Below, in pieces: positions 54,555 through 62,644 of a stretch of DNA of 64,000 nt. How positions within the stretch are numbered: position 1 is the first letter of the stretch; each line of letters starts with the position of its first letter. Source of the stretch: Cyanobacteria bacterium SIG26 (lineage in GTDB: Bacteria; Cyanobacteriota; Vampirovibrionia; Gastranaerophilales; Gastranaerophilaceae); assembly GCA_015152555.1 (NCBI GenBank), contig SUTS01000008.1, positions 36,515-100,514 on the forward strand, in the 5' to 3' direction. Below the pieces are notes generated by a model. The model searched no databases. It was not told the DNA's origin and worked only from the letters and a program-made list of their open reading frames with translations. A program made the translations under genes and the position numbers.

Positions 54555-56075
54555 ATGAAGGATATGCAAATCAATTTATTCCAAAACCAAAATAATAATA
54601 CAAATTTTACTGCACGTTTACCTCAAAAAGTCTTTAAAGAAGTAAAAGAGATTCCCGGAATGTGTTGTGCTAAATGTAGGAACATAATGTTATCTGCTCC
54701 TGAGGTTGACACTTTTATGGGTAAATTAGCAGTAGATTCTCGAACAACAATTAAAAATCAAGTTGATGGGGTTATTGAAAATAAATCAGTTTTTCATTTT
54801 TTAAAATCTTTAGCAGATGAATACCCTAGAACCTCGTTTTATGAAATAGTAAAAAAACCGGAAGTTCAAATTCGTATAGCTAATGAATTATCAGATAAGG
54901 AGCTTAAATTATTCAATTCTGTTGTTGAATTATCTTCTGCCGAATTAAAAAAAGCACCGATTGTTGTAAATAAATTAAAAGCTTTAAGGGATAATTTCCC
55001 TCAGATGCCGAAGGTTTATTCGGAAGTTATTGATTATTTGGATTTTTATGCAACAAAATATCCGGATAAAACAATTACCCAGATTTTAACAACTCCGGTT
55101 ATAGTTGCCAGTCATAGAAAGGTCTCAAATTTCTATTATGAGAGATTTTTGACAATGTTTGACAAAGAATTTAAGGCTTTAGAAAAATTAGGTGAGAAAT
55201 TATCGGAAAAAGATAAAGTACGTTTTGATAATTTAAACAAGCAAGCCTCAATAACTTGGAATGCTATTTATTTGCCTACAGAAACAAAAAATATGCATAT
55301 TGAGGAAATCTATGAAAGATTTTTAAATAACTTAGAAGACAAAAAAATCGCGGAGAAAATAAGAAAACAAATTGTTCGTATTCCTCATAACAACTTGAAT
55401 GTGGATTATTTATTGTATAAATTCTCTAAACATAATTTATCAGAAAAAAATTACATAAAAGAAATTGTAGAACAGGTTTCTATAACTTTTGAACATATAA
55501 AAGCTGAGTCAAAAGGTGGTAAAAAAGTTAAAGGTAACGGTTTATATTTATGCAAAGCTTGTAATGGAGCTCGTTCAAATTTGTTATATACTACAATCTT
55601 AAAACATTGTTCCGATTTTGGCGAAAATATAAAAGCTCAAATTCGCAAGATTATCACTTTAGTAAAACACGGCAATTTGCCAACTTATGAAGAGTCTATT
55701 TTGCAAATTAAAAAAGCATTAAATCAGGAAACAAAAGGACAAGTAATTATTGATTTAAAGGATTTTTTCAATTTTAAAAAATCAAGAGCTGCAAAAGTTG
55801 TTGACGAAACTCGTCAAAAATTAAACGTTGCAGGTGATAATATTCGAAATAAATCTCTGGAAATCTCAGATAAGAAAAAGGAAATTAATAATGTAATGAC
55901 TCATCTGGAGTCTTTACGATCTGAACTGGGCAAGTTGGAAAAAGAACAATCCTACGCTTATAAAACTCAAAATAGTATACGAGAAGATTTAAAAGATGCA
56001 AAAAAAGAGTTAAATAGAATTCTTGCAGAAATAAATGAAGATATCTATTTAAAAAAATACAATAATGCAGAATAA
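54555..56075 (+). CDS. Tagged HNH-like protein with coiled-coil tail, 506 aa
   Basis: The N-terminal tag NNTNFTAR (residues 14-21) has the same form as the tags at 36286 and 39921. Cys38-x2-Cys41 and, much later, E313-H314 in TFEHIKAESKGG, then C333-x2-C336 with N337 and R340 make an HNH-type zinc-ribbon layout split by a long helical insertion. The last 100 residues form a coiled coil. No signal peptide. I infer a nuclease-like or nucleic-acid-binding protein; whether the catalytic set is complete is unclear. TAGCAAAATTTATTTTT precedes the gene by about 10 bases. Confidence 0.6.
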   Translation: MKDMQINLFQNQNNNTNFTARLPQKVFKEVKEIPGMCCAKCRNIMLSAPEVDTFMGKLAVDSRTTIKNQVDGVIENKSVFHFLKSLADEYPRTSFYEIVKKPEVQIRIANELSDKELKLFNSVVELSSAELKKAPIVVNKLKALRDNFPQMPKVYSEVIDYLDFYATKYPDKTITQILTTPVIVASHRKVSNFYYERFLTMFDKEFKALEKLGEKLSEKDKVRFDNLNKQASITWNAIYLPTETKNMHIEEIYERFLNNLEDKKIAEKIRKQIVRIPHNNLNVDYLLYKFSKHNLSEKNYIKEIVEQVSITFEHIKAESKGGKKVKGNGLYLCKACNGARSNLLYTTILKHCSDFGENIKAQIRKIITLVKHGNLPTYEESILQIKKALNQETKGQVIIDLKDFFNFKKSRAAKVVDETRQKLNVAGDNIRNKSLEISDKKKEINNVMTHLESLRSELGKLEKEQSYAYKTQNSIREDLKDAKKELNRILAEINEDIYLKKYNNAE

Positions 56076-56099
56076 AATGACAAATAGGAGAAATATAAT

Positions 56100-56507
56100 A
56101 TGCTTAATGTAAAACTAAATCTTCAAACACCTAAAACGGTATCATTTGGCGGAAAGAAAATTGATTCTTCAAATGACAAATCTGATTTATCCGGATTTAC
56201 ATCTATGGATTTGACAAAATTATATACACAAAAAGAAATCAAAGATATTCTAATAAAAGTAGGAACGTTAAAAGACATCCCGGGCATTTATCCTACACGT
56301 TACTCAATGCAATATTTGCCAAAATTTGGAGACGTTGTTATTAATAACAAAAGTATGACAAATGATACAACTATTATTACACTCGAAGGTGGTGTAAGAC
56401 ATTGTGGAAGTTGGCATAATAAAGAAATTGCTCCGGATGGAACTCATACGGATATAATCGGAGAAGTTTTAGAACGTATAATAAAAAGTCGCAAACAAAA
56501 TAATTAA
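56100..56507 (+). CDS. Lineage-specific small protein, 135 aa
   Basis: Not recognised. It begins with a short tag-like 'TPKTVSFGGKK' (residues 10-20), in a similar place to the F-[ST]-[AS]-R tags nearby. The rest is a compact alpha/beta sequence with 'RHCGSWHNKEIAPDGTH' near residues 100-116; Cys and His residues there could bind metal. It lies 24 bases after the HNH-like gene behind AGGAGA and is therefore likely co-transcribed, which suggests a partner such as a chaperone or immunity protein, but this is only inference. Confidence 0.6.
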   Translation: MLNVKLNLQTPKTVSFGGKKIDSSNDKSDLSGFTSMDLTKLYTQKEIKDILIKVGTLKDIPGIYPTRYSMQYLPKFGDVVINNKSMTNDTTIITLEGGVRHCGSWHNKEIAPDGTHTDIIGEVLERIIKSRKQNN

Positions 56508-56516
56508 CAAATAAAA

Positions 56517-56542
56517 AAGACCGCTAAATGCGGTCTTAAATT
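56517..56542 (+). terminator. Intrinsic terminator of the HNH-like operon
   Basis: AAGACCGC-taaat-GCGGTCTT followed by AAATTT, ten bases after the stop. Confidence 0.75.
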
Positions 56543-56607
56543 TATCCTAATTCCTCAATAATAAATATTCCTTTTCTTTCCTATATTCCAACGAACCTCA
56601 ATCGGTC

Positions 56608-56784
56608 TTATGCGATGAAATTTGTTCCAAAACGGTTTGCCCCGTGGAAGAACGATTGTTTCATCATTTGTGACAATGTCTTTTTAACAACTTTTTTATC
56701 GCTTAGAGAAACCTCTTTAAGTGCTTTTGAAGTATCTTTGTACATATTTGTAACTGCATCAGAAAATAATAGCACTGTAGCCAT
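56608..56784 (-). CDS. Small protein, 58 aa
   Basis: Frame starting MATVLLFSDAVTNMYKDTSK and ending SFFHGANRFGTNFIA. GAGAGGAC lies eight bases before the ATG. The antisense open frame on the plus strand is a shadow with no signals. Its C-terminus is aromatic and glycine-rich, and the middle is a lysine-rich helix. Function unknown; it faces the HNH-like operon across a terminator. Confidence 0.55.
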   Translation of the reverse strand: MATVLLFSDAVTNMYKDTSKALKEVSLSDKKVVKKTLSQMMKQSFFHGANRFGTNFIA

Positions 56785-56950
56785 AATTTACGTCCTCTCT
56801 TAATTTTAAATCTTACTTAAACTTTTAAACTAATTTTCTTATTTGTTTATCTCTTACATATATATAAAAACTTCCTATAAAAAAATATTGACTTTTTATA
56901 TTCAATTTATATAAATTTTGTTACAATTCTTCATATTTAACTGAATTTAT

Positions 56951-56978
56951 TAAAGTTTAGCATAATTTGTGCCGTAAG
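56951..56978 (+). promoter_or_regulatory. Sigma-28-like promoter
   Basis: TAAAGTTT (56951-56958), 12 bases, GCCGTAAG (56971-56978); 34 bases before the ATG at 57013. The distance from -35 to the TAA is the same as in the exact N11 consensus. Confidence 0.75.
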
Positions 56979-57012
56979 TATGAATAACAGTATTACGAAA
57001 GGATTGTTCTAA

Positions 57013-58575
57013 ATGGGATTATCAGCTTCACAAGCAAGACTATTATCAATCACAGCTAGATTAAGTTCTAATGAGTACGAATCTCAACAGATTTCTAATG
57101 CAAAAATGAGATTAGCAACTCAATCAGAAGAAGCTAGCCAAGATTATATTAATGCTTTGAACTCAACTCAGTTGAATTTCTTGACTTATAATGCCCAAGG
57201 TGATGCTACAACGACTAATTTGACTGCGAATGTTTTATTCCAATACGCAGATATGAAAAACCAATATTCTATTGTAAATTCAAGCGGTCAGGTTTTAATT
57301 AGTAATGAAGATGCTAAAAACTTTGAAAATTCCAAAAATTTAGACGAATTCTTAGGTTGCTATGGTATCAAAAAGGTATTTAAATCAGAAGAAATAGAAC
57401 AAGCTTATGAGAAGATAACATCTAAAGAAGCAAAAGAAGTATACTCTCAATGGGAAAATCTTGTTAAACAAGTTATGCAAGCAAATTGGAGTGTTAGTTA
57501 TGTGTCAAATGTAGAAAACACAGAAACTGAAATGAAAACAACATTTAAAAACGAGCAAAATCTTTCTGCAGAAGAAGCATACAGATATCAAAAATCAGGA
57601 GCATATTTGTATTTTACAAACGTTGATACAAACTACAAAGCTGCTGTTTTAAGTGGTGAGTCTGTAACTACTAATAATTGGGCTGAATTGTATGGTGATG
57701 CAAAACAACTTATTGCAGATTGTACAACATTCCAAACTTGGTGTAATGCTATGGCTAGAGCTTTGGCTGCCGGTGAGGTATATGACTTAAGAGAATATGG
57801 CTATGGATATGCGACCAAAAGTGCTCTTAAAGAAACAAAAGCTGATGGTACATTAGGTTGGATTGAGGGTTTTAAAGAAAATAAAAATGGGCAACTGACA
57901 TTTAATGATAAGTCTGTTGATAGTCCAGAACCAATTAAGATAACCCTCAATAATGAAGAAAAAAATTTATTAGATGAAGTTGAAAAGTATTATGAAAATT
58001 TAGCTGAATTTGAAGCTATTGCAAAAGATGCAGGTTGCACAACTTTAGCTGAAACTTACACTTATGATGACCCTGTAAAAGCTCAATGGTATACAAATTT
58101 GTGGTACAGATTGAACGGTGAAAGTTCTGAAAAATCAAAACAAGGTGAATTAGCTACAAATTATCAAGTTCTTGATAGCAAATTGGCAGAAAGCCCTGAT
58201 TGGCTACAAAATTCATTAAAACAAGGTATTGTAACTCTTGAAATCGCATCTAATGAAGATGTAAATGATGTATTAGAAAGTGATTTTGATTTGTTATCAG
58301 ACACATTAAGTTTCAATATTAAAGGTGTAAATTGGACTTCTAAAGTTTATACTTCGGCAACTGATTTGACAGTAGTTGAAAATGAGGCAGAAATTGCAAA
58401 GGCTACAGCAGAATATGAAAGAAAAACTCAAGAAATCAATATAAAAGATCAAAAATATCAAAATAGAATCAAATTGCTAGACACCGAGCATAACACATTA
58501 CAGGCTCAGTATGATTCAATAAAATCCGCGATAAGTGAAAATATTAAACGTTCTTACTCATCGTTCTCAGGATAA
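57013..58575 (+). CDS. 'MGLxASQAR' family protein, 520 aa, sigma-28-like promoter
   Basis: Second member of the family at 19887-22091. The start MGLSASQARLLSITARLSSN and the 60-residue end, including 'KRKTQEINIKDQKYQ'-like coiled coil and KLLDTEHNTLQAQYDSIKSA, match the paralogue, while the centre differs. There is no Sec signal peptide. GAAAGGATT precedes the ATG as in the other copy. The plan of conserved helical ends plus the FliA-type promoter suggests an exported, possibly filament- or hook-associated protein. I do not know the family's name. Confidence 0.75.
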   Translation: MGLSASQARLLSITARLSSNEYESQQISNAKMRLATQSEEASQDYINALNSTQLNFLTYNAQGDATTTNLTANVLFQYADMKNQYSIVNSSGQVLISNEDAKNFENSKNLDEFLGCYGIKKVFKSEEIEQAYEKITSKEAKEVYSQWENLVKQVMQANWSVSYVSNVENTETEMKTTFKNEQNLSAEEAYRYQKSGAYLYFTNVDTNYKAAVLSGESVTTNNWAELYGDAKQLIADCTTFQTWCNAMARALAAGEVYDLREYGYGYATKSALKETKADGTLGWIEGFKENKNGQLTFNDKSVDSPEPIKITLNNEEKNLLDEVEKYYENLAEFEAIAKDAGCTTLAETYTYDDPVKAQWYTNLWYRLNGESSEKSKQGELATNYQVLDSKLAESPDWLQNSLKQGIVTLEIASNEDVNDVLESDFDLLSDTLSFNIKGVNWTSKVYTSATDLTVVENEAEIAKATAEYERKTQEINIKDQKYQNRIKLLDTEHNTLQAQYDSIKSAISENIKRSYSSFSG

Positions 58576-58663
58576 AATTTTTTAAATTATATATTTCCCC
58601 TAACATTTTTTACAACCCCTCCAATTTATAGTATAATTTCTCTATTAACTGGAGGTTTTTTTT

Positions 58664-59665
58664 ATGCGAACAATTACTTTAATCAATGGTGATGGGATTG
58701 GACCTGAGATTTGTCAGAGTGTCATGGAAATTATAAAAGCGAGTGGACTTGAAATTGATTGGGATATACAAACAGCCGGAGCAGATGTAATTGAACAGGA
58801 GGGGGTCCCTTTGCCATCTCGTGTAATTGAGTCTATAAAGAAAAACAAAGTAGCATTAAAGGCTCCTGTAACAACCCCTATAGGTAAAGGATTTAGATCT
58901 GTTAATGTTCAATTGAGAAAAGATTTGGATTTGTATGCGAATTTGCGTCCTTGTAAAAATTTCCCGGGAGTTGAAACACGTTTTAAGGATGTTGATTTGG
59001 TTGTCGTTCGGGAAAATACTGAGGATTTATACGCAGGTGTTGAAGAACAAATCGACAATGATACCGCACATAGTATTAAAATTATTACTCGTAAAGCGTC
59101 TGACAGAATTTGTCGATTCGCGTTTGATTATGCTGTAAAAAATAATAGAAAAGAAGTTTGTGTAGTTACCAAGGCAAATATTATGAAATTGTCAGATGGT
59201 TTGTTCTTGGAGGTGTTTAGAAGTGTGGCAAAAGATTATCCTACGATATTAGCAAAGGAAATCTTGGTGGATAATTTGTGTATGCAACTGGTACAAGATC
59301 CTACAAAATTCGATGTATTAGTTTTGCCTAATTTATATGGAGATATTGTTTCTGATTTGACCGCAGGATTAATTGGCGGTTTGGGGGTTGCTCAAGGTGC
59401 TAATATTGGATTAGATTGTGCAGTATTTGAGCCTGTTCACGGTTCTGCCCCTGATATAAAAGGTCAAAATAAAGCAAATCCGACAGCTCTTTTGATGTCA
59501 GCGATTGAAATGCTCAAGTATATTAATGAGTTTTCTTATGCGGAAAAAATAGAAAAGGCTTTGTTTAAGACTTTGGCAGATGGTAACAAGACTGCGGATT
59601 TAGGCGGAAACCTTTCGACCACTGAATTCACACAATCTGTAATTAAAAATTTGTGTAATTTTTAA
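58664..59665 (+). CDS. Isocitrate/homoisocitrate-type dehydrogenase (NAD-dependent IDH family)
   Basis: 333-aa beta-decarboxylating dehydrogenase. It has the NGDGIGPEI start, the substrate-loop 'VRENTEDLYAGVEE', which indicates isocitrate rather than isopropylmalate, and the 'NLYGDIVSDLTAGLIGGLG' signature with downstream 'EPVHGSAPDI'. The length fits the short NAD-type. CTGGAGG precedes the ATG, and TATAAT lies upstream. It would supply 2-oxoglutarate, which gdhA aminates. Homoisocitrate cannot be excluded. Confidence 0.88.
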   Translation: MRTITLINGDGIGPEICQSVMEIIKASGLEIDWDIQTAGADVIEQEGVPLPSRVIESIKKNKVALKAPVTTPIGKGFRSVNVQLRKDLDLYANLRPCKNFPGVETRFKDVDLVVVRENTEDLYAGVEEQIDNDTAHSIKIITRKASDRICRFAFDYAVKNNRKEVCVVTKANIMKLSDGLFLEVFRSVAKDYPTILAKEILVDNLCMQLVQDPTKFDVLVLPNLYGDIVSDLTAGLIGGLGVAQGANIGLDCAVFEPVHGSAPDIKGQNKANPTALLMSAIEMLKYINEFSYAEKIEKALFKTLADGNKTADLGGNLSTTEFTQSVIKNLCNF

Positions 59666-59666
59666 T

Positions 59667-60995
59667 TTATTGTAATCCGATAAGTAACACTCCAACCAAA
59701 ACTATCGGGATAATGATTCTTAGCCCAACATTAAATAATGTTGCGAGTGTTTTATTTTGCATAAACATGTGACCTTTGAGCTTAAGTCCGTAACCGGCAA
59801 GCAAGCAAATAACCAGAGCATTTAAAGGCATCATAATGTTTGCTGTCAGATAGTCTAATAAATCAAAAATAGTTTTATTAAAAATGCTTATATCTTTTAA
59901 CAGACCGAATGACAAAGTTGCAGGTAAAGCAATTATGGCAACTATTAGGAATACTAAAGCACTTGCTTTAAGTCGAGATATTTTTAATCTTTCTGTAAGC
60001 GAAGCGACAGGAACTTCTAATATACTTATACCGGAAGTTAACGCTGCAAATAACAGAAGAGTGAAGAATGCTACAGAAACAAAGTTTCCGCCTGTCATTT
60101 GCGCAAATATGTGTGGCAGAGTTACAAAAACTAATCCGGCTCCGGAATTAGGTTCTAATCCGAATGAGAATATTGCAGGGAAAATCATTATACCTGCCAT
60201 AAGCGCGAACATTGTATCAAAAAATATTATTGAATATGCGGATTTTGCTATATTTTTGTCATCTTTAATATAACTTCCATAAGTAAGTATGGTTCCCATG
60301 CCAATACTTAATGTGAATAAAGCTTGTCCAAGAGCGCATAAAAACATTTCTCCGTTGATTTTTGAAAAATCAGGTTTAAACATATATGCAAGCCCGACGC
60401 CGGCATTTGGTAAGTTCAGTGAATATATTACAAGCCCAATTAAAATTACTGCCAAAAGTGGCATCATTATGTTATTTGCCACCTCAACACCTTTTTTTAT
60501 TCCTCGTGCGGTAAAGAAGATACAAGTGAATAAAAAGATTATTGTAAGTATACAAGTAGGTATTGAATTTTGGGTAAAAGAAGAAAAGTAAGTTGCGTAG
60601 TTATTTGCTTCAAAGTCTGTGCAACCTAAATATATGTAATTAATTATCCAACCACCTACAACAAAATAGAAAGCTGCGACTAATATACAAGCAACCGGAT
60701 TCATCATTCCCAAGTATTTAAACCTAGGGTTAATTGATTCATAAGCACCGATACATTCTTTTTGTGTAATTTTACCGATAGATAACTCAGCTAAAAGTGG
60801 AATAAAACAAATCGTTGTAATAAGTATTAAGTATGTTATAAGAAAAACTGCACCACCATGTTGTCCCATAATATATGGAAATCTCCAAATATTACCAAGT
60901 CCTACGGCAGAACCAATAGTAGCTAAAATAAATGCATATCGTGATGTCCAATTAGGTCTGTTTTCCATGCTTTTTTCTCTTGTTACTTCCATCAT
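59667..60995 (-). CDS. Sodium-dependent amino-acid (NSS/SNF-family) symporter
   Basis: 442-aa inner-membrane transporter with about 12 helices. The first helix has 'IGSAVGLGNIWRFPYIMGQH', the Na+-binding unwound segment of the LeuT fold. Later 'TLSIGMGTILTYGSYI' and 'LLFAALTSGISILEV' are conserved family blocks. Such proteins take up amino acids with Na+. The start is uncertain (60995, 60992 or an ATG at 60968); none has a good Shine-Dalgarno. Convergent with the dehydrogenase. Confidence 0.92.
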   Translation of the reverse strand: MMEVTREKSMENRPNWTSRYAFILATIGSAVGLGNIWRFPYIMGQHGGAVFLITYLILITTICFIPLLAELSIGKITQKECIGAYESINPRFKYLGMMNPVACILVAAFYFVVGGWIINYIYLGCTDFEANNYATYFSSFTQNSIPTCILTIIFLFTCIFFTARGIKKGVEVANNIMMPLLAVILIGLVIYSLNLPNAGVGLAYMFKPDFSKINGEMFLCALGQALFTLSIGMGTILTYGSYIKDDKNIAKSAYSIIFFDTMFALMAGIMIFPAIFSFGLEPNSGAGLVFVTLPHIFAQMTGGNFVSVAFFTLLLFAALTSGISILEVPVASLTERLKISRLKASALVFLIVAIIALPATLSFGLLKDISIFNKTIFDLLDYLTANIMMPLNALVICLLAGYGLKLKGHMFMQNKTLATLFNVGLRIIIPIVLVGVLLIGLQ

Positions 60996-61198
60996 TACAA
61001 TTATAGTACAAATTTCACTTTATTCTATAAGCTTTTTATATGAATTTAAACAGAAGTTTGAGCATGTTAAATATATGTGTAGGAGTGGGATTTGGGGTAG
61101 AAAATACAGGTATGAATATGAGAAATATATGGGATTTTGGGTAAATTTTAATAAAGGGCTTTACAACAGATTATTTTTCTTATAGACTAGAGATATAA

Positions 61199-61270
61199 TC
61201 CTCAGTAGCTCAATGGCGGAGCATTCGACTGTTAATCGAAGGGTTGCTGGTTCGAGTCCAGCCTGGGGAG
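61199..61270 (+). tRNA. tRNA-Asn(GUU)
   Basis: 72 nt: acceptor TCCTCAG/CTGGGGA with one G-U pair, D-arm, anticodon stem TCGA/TCGA around CTGTTAA (GUU), and T-arm GCTGG-TTCGAGT-CCAGC, with discriminator G. CCA is not encoded. Its 3' end is repeated twice downstream. Confidence 0.95.
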
Positions 61271-61276
61271 TTTTTT
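61255..61276 (+). repeat. tRNA-Asn 3'-end repeat, original copy
   Basis: The 22 bases covering the T-arm end, acceptor and T-run occur again in full at 61469-61490 and as 18 bases at 61691-61708. The pattern resembles att-site duplication. Confidence 0.8.
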
Positions 61277-61282
61277 AATATT

Positions 61283-61310
61283 AAGGCGGTGGGTTTCAAC
61301 CCACCGCCTT
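61283..61310. terminator. 13-bp hairpin after tRNA-Asn
   Basis: AAGGCGGTGGGTT/AACCCACCGCCTT, six bases after the T-run at the tRNA 3' end. The sequence differs from the hairpin in the following unit. Confidence 0.6.
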
Positions 61311-61468
61311 GATATTTGGAGAATTTTATCAAATTGGATGAGAACCACAAGGCGTTAGCCTTGTTTTAGGTTCGAGCGACCTGTGAGCAGAGTGCGGAGT
61401 GCTTTTGCCGAAGATTGAAAATCTGCAGGCAAAACACGTAGACACGTTTAATGCGAACAGGTCAAGAC

Positions 61469-61490
61469 AGTCCAGCCTGGGGAGTTTTTT
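61469..61490 (+). repeat. tRNA-Asn 3'-end repeat, copy 2 (22/22)
   Basis: Identical to 61255-61276 over all 22 bases; 214 bases from the first copy. Confidence 0.9.
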
Positions 61491-61530
61491 CATGTTAAAG
61501 GGCAGGGTTTAATCCCTGCCCTTTAACATG
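61491..61530. terminator. 17-bp perfect hairpin
   Basis: CATGTTAAAGGGCAGGG (61491-61507), loop TTTAAT, exact complement (61514-61530), immediately after copy 2 of the tRNA-end repeat. It looks like a transcript-ending or structural hairpin. Confidence 0.7.
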
Positions 61531-61690
61531 AGGAAGTTTTTGGGGTTTGAGAAGAGAACCAACATTTGATGAGAGTCCAGCGGATTTGCGGACGTATTGA
61601 GCGAAGCGAAATTCGGGTAGCGAGGAAATTGAGCAAACTTGAACCGGAGGTTCTATTGCGAAACTTTCCGAGCGTGAAGCAAATCCAAGA

Positions 61691-61708
61691 CAGCCTGGGG
61701 AGTTTTTT
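61691..61708 (+). repeat. tRNA-Asn 3'-end repeat, copy 3 (18 bases)
   Basis: CAGCCTGGGGAGTTTTTT, 222 bases after copy 2 by matching bases. The first four bases of the 22-base repeat are not kept. Confidence 0.85.
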
Positions 61709-61782
61709 ATTGCCAAAAAATATGACAGACCTTGTGTCTGTGTATTTTAATGAGTTGTTTGGTCGGAAGTGTTTTCTTTCAC

Positions 61783-61861
61783 GTCACCCTGAACTGACTA
61801 GAAAATCCGATGAGAATACGAATCGTGATTTTCTGTTCCTACTTGGTGATTCAGGGTCTAT
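61783..61861 (+). repeat. Dispersed repeat B, copy 2
   Basis: 79 bp, inverted relative to 22337-22415, with about five mismatches. Confidence 0.85.
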
Positions 61862-62028
61862 CCTGAATAGTGCTCAACTGGCCTTGATATATTCTTCGCC
61901 CGCCCCGCAGATGGCGGGAATTGGGCTCAGAATGACATTTTAAGGGCGGAAGTTTGCATTTTCAAACTATTAGTGACTTTTGTTACTCACTGAAATCTAT
62001 ATCACCCCATCCGCCTTCGGCACCTTCC

Positions 62029-62129
62029 CCATCCAGGGAGGGAGCAATTATGTCACCCCACCCCCACCCATACCTCTCAGCAAAACAATACTTAATTGTT
62101 TTGCTTCGGCAGAGTCCATCCAGGGAGGG
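62029..62129 (-). repeat. Dispersed repeat A, copy 2
   Basis: Inverted near-copy of 19382-19476. Ends CCATCCAGGGAGGG at 62029-62042 and 62116-62129; it holds the same CAAAACAAT/ATTGTTTTG palindrome. Confidence 0.85.
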
Positions 62130-62229
62130 GAGTTTTACGTCCCCACTCTCGGCGAAAATTTACATTTCTTTATCAAAAACTAGGCATTTGCCTAATTTGA
62201 ATTATTGCTTGAATTTATATTATTTTTTT

Positions 62230-62550
62230 ATGGTTACAAGCTCGGGAGCAAATTTTAAAGATAATAAAAACAAATATATCTTAACACCTCGTCAATTGGA
62301 ATATTTAACATTAGCCGCGCTTGGGTTTAACAATTACAAAATCTCCAAGTTATTATTTGTTAGCAAAAGTACTGTCAAAAAAATGTTAGAAGAAATCTTC
62401 CGGAGATTGAAAGCTAAAGATAGAACTAATGCCGTAGCCATCGCTTTAATACATAAGCTTATTTCCACTAAATTTTATCAAGAAATGTCAAATATATATT
62501 CTTTAAAACTTTCCTATACACAAAATACAAATATAATTGATCATAAATAA
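62230..62550 (+). CDS. Stand-alone LuxR/GerE-type HTH regulator, 106 aa
   Basis: The start is ATG 62230; the open frame continues upstream into repeat A sequence, which is not coding. Residues about 17-75 are a GerE-type helix-turn-helix: LTPRQLEYLTLAALGFNNYK, then ISKLLFVSKSTVKKMLEEIF with RRLKAKDR. There is no receiver or ligand domain. No Shine-Dalgarno; TATATT lies a few bases upstream, so the mRNA may have almost no leader. Targets unknown. Confidence 0.7.
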   Translation: MVTSSGANFKDNKNKYILTPRQLEYLTLAALGFNNYKISKLLFVSKSTVKKMLEEIFRRLKAKDRTNAVAIALIHKLISTKFYQEMSNIYSLKLSYTQNTNIIDHK

Positions 62551-62582
62551 ATTTTTCCACTATATAATTTTGCAATGTTAAT

Positions 62583-62611
62583 TTGTAGTGAAAAATGTTT
62601 TGTGTTATAAT
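62583..62611 (+). promoter_or_regulatory. Sigma-70-type promoter
   Basis: TTGTAG (62583-62588), 17 bases, TATAAT (62606-62611), before the gene at 62645. Confidence 0.7.
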
Positions 62612-62644
62612 TAACACTATAAATTACAGCAGGGGGATTCACAA

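Larger units (their letters stand above)
61311..61690. other. Two tandem structured units after tRNA-Asn
   Basis: Between the tRNA-end repeats lie two blocks of about 192 and 200 bases with the same layout: hairpin, 40-60-base linker, then a long imperfect inverted repeat. The first contains GACCTGT/ACAGGTC around GTGCTTTTGCC/GGCAAAACAC; the second GGATTTGC/GCAAATCC around GAACC-gga-GGTTC. No gene is supported. Confidence 0.55.
61709..62229. other. Repeat-derived non-coding gap
   Basis: Holds repeats B and A (below) and a short GTCATTCTGAG-type inverted sequence (about 61910-61938) related to the gap at 19.6-19.9 kb. Open frames through this stretch read repeat sequence and have no start signals. 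Confidence 0.65.

Noticed and set aside
56615..56803. 62-aa plus-strand open frame
   Set aside because: Antisense to the better supported 58-aa minus-strand gene.
61311..61690. Second or third tRNA in the region after tRNA-Asn
   Set aside because: Only the acceptor and T-arm end are repeated; no anticodon arm or D-arm is found upstream of copies 2 and 3.
61566..61943. 125-aa plus-strand open frame
   Set aside because: Covers tRNA-end repeat copy 3 and repeat B; no Shine-Dalgarno and no protein-like conservation.
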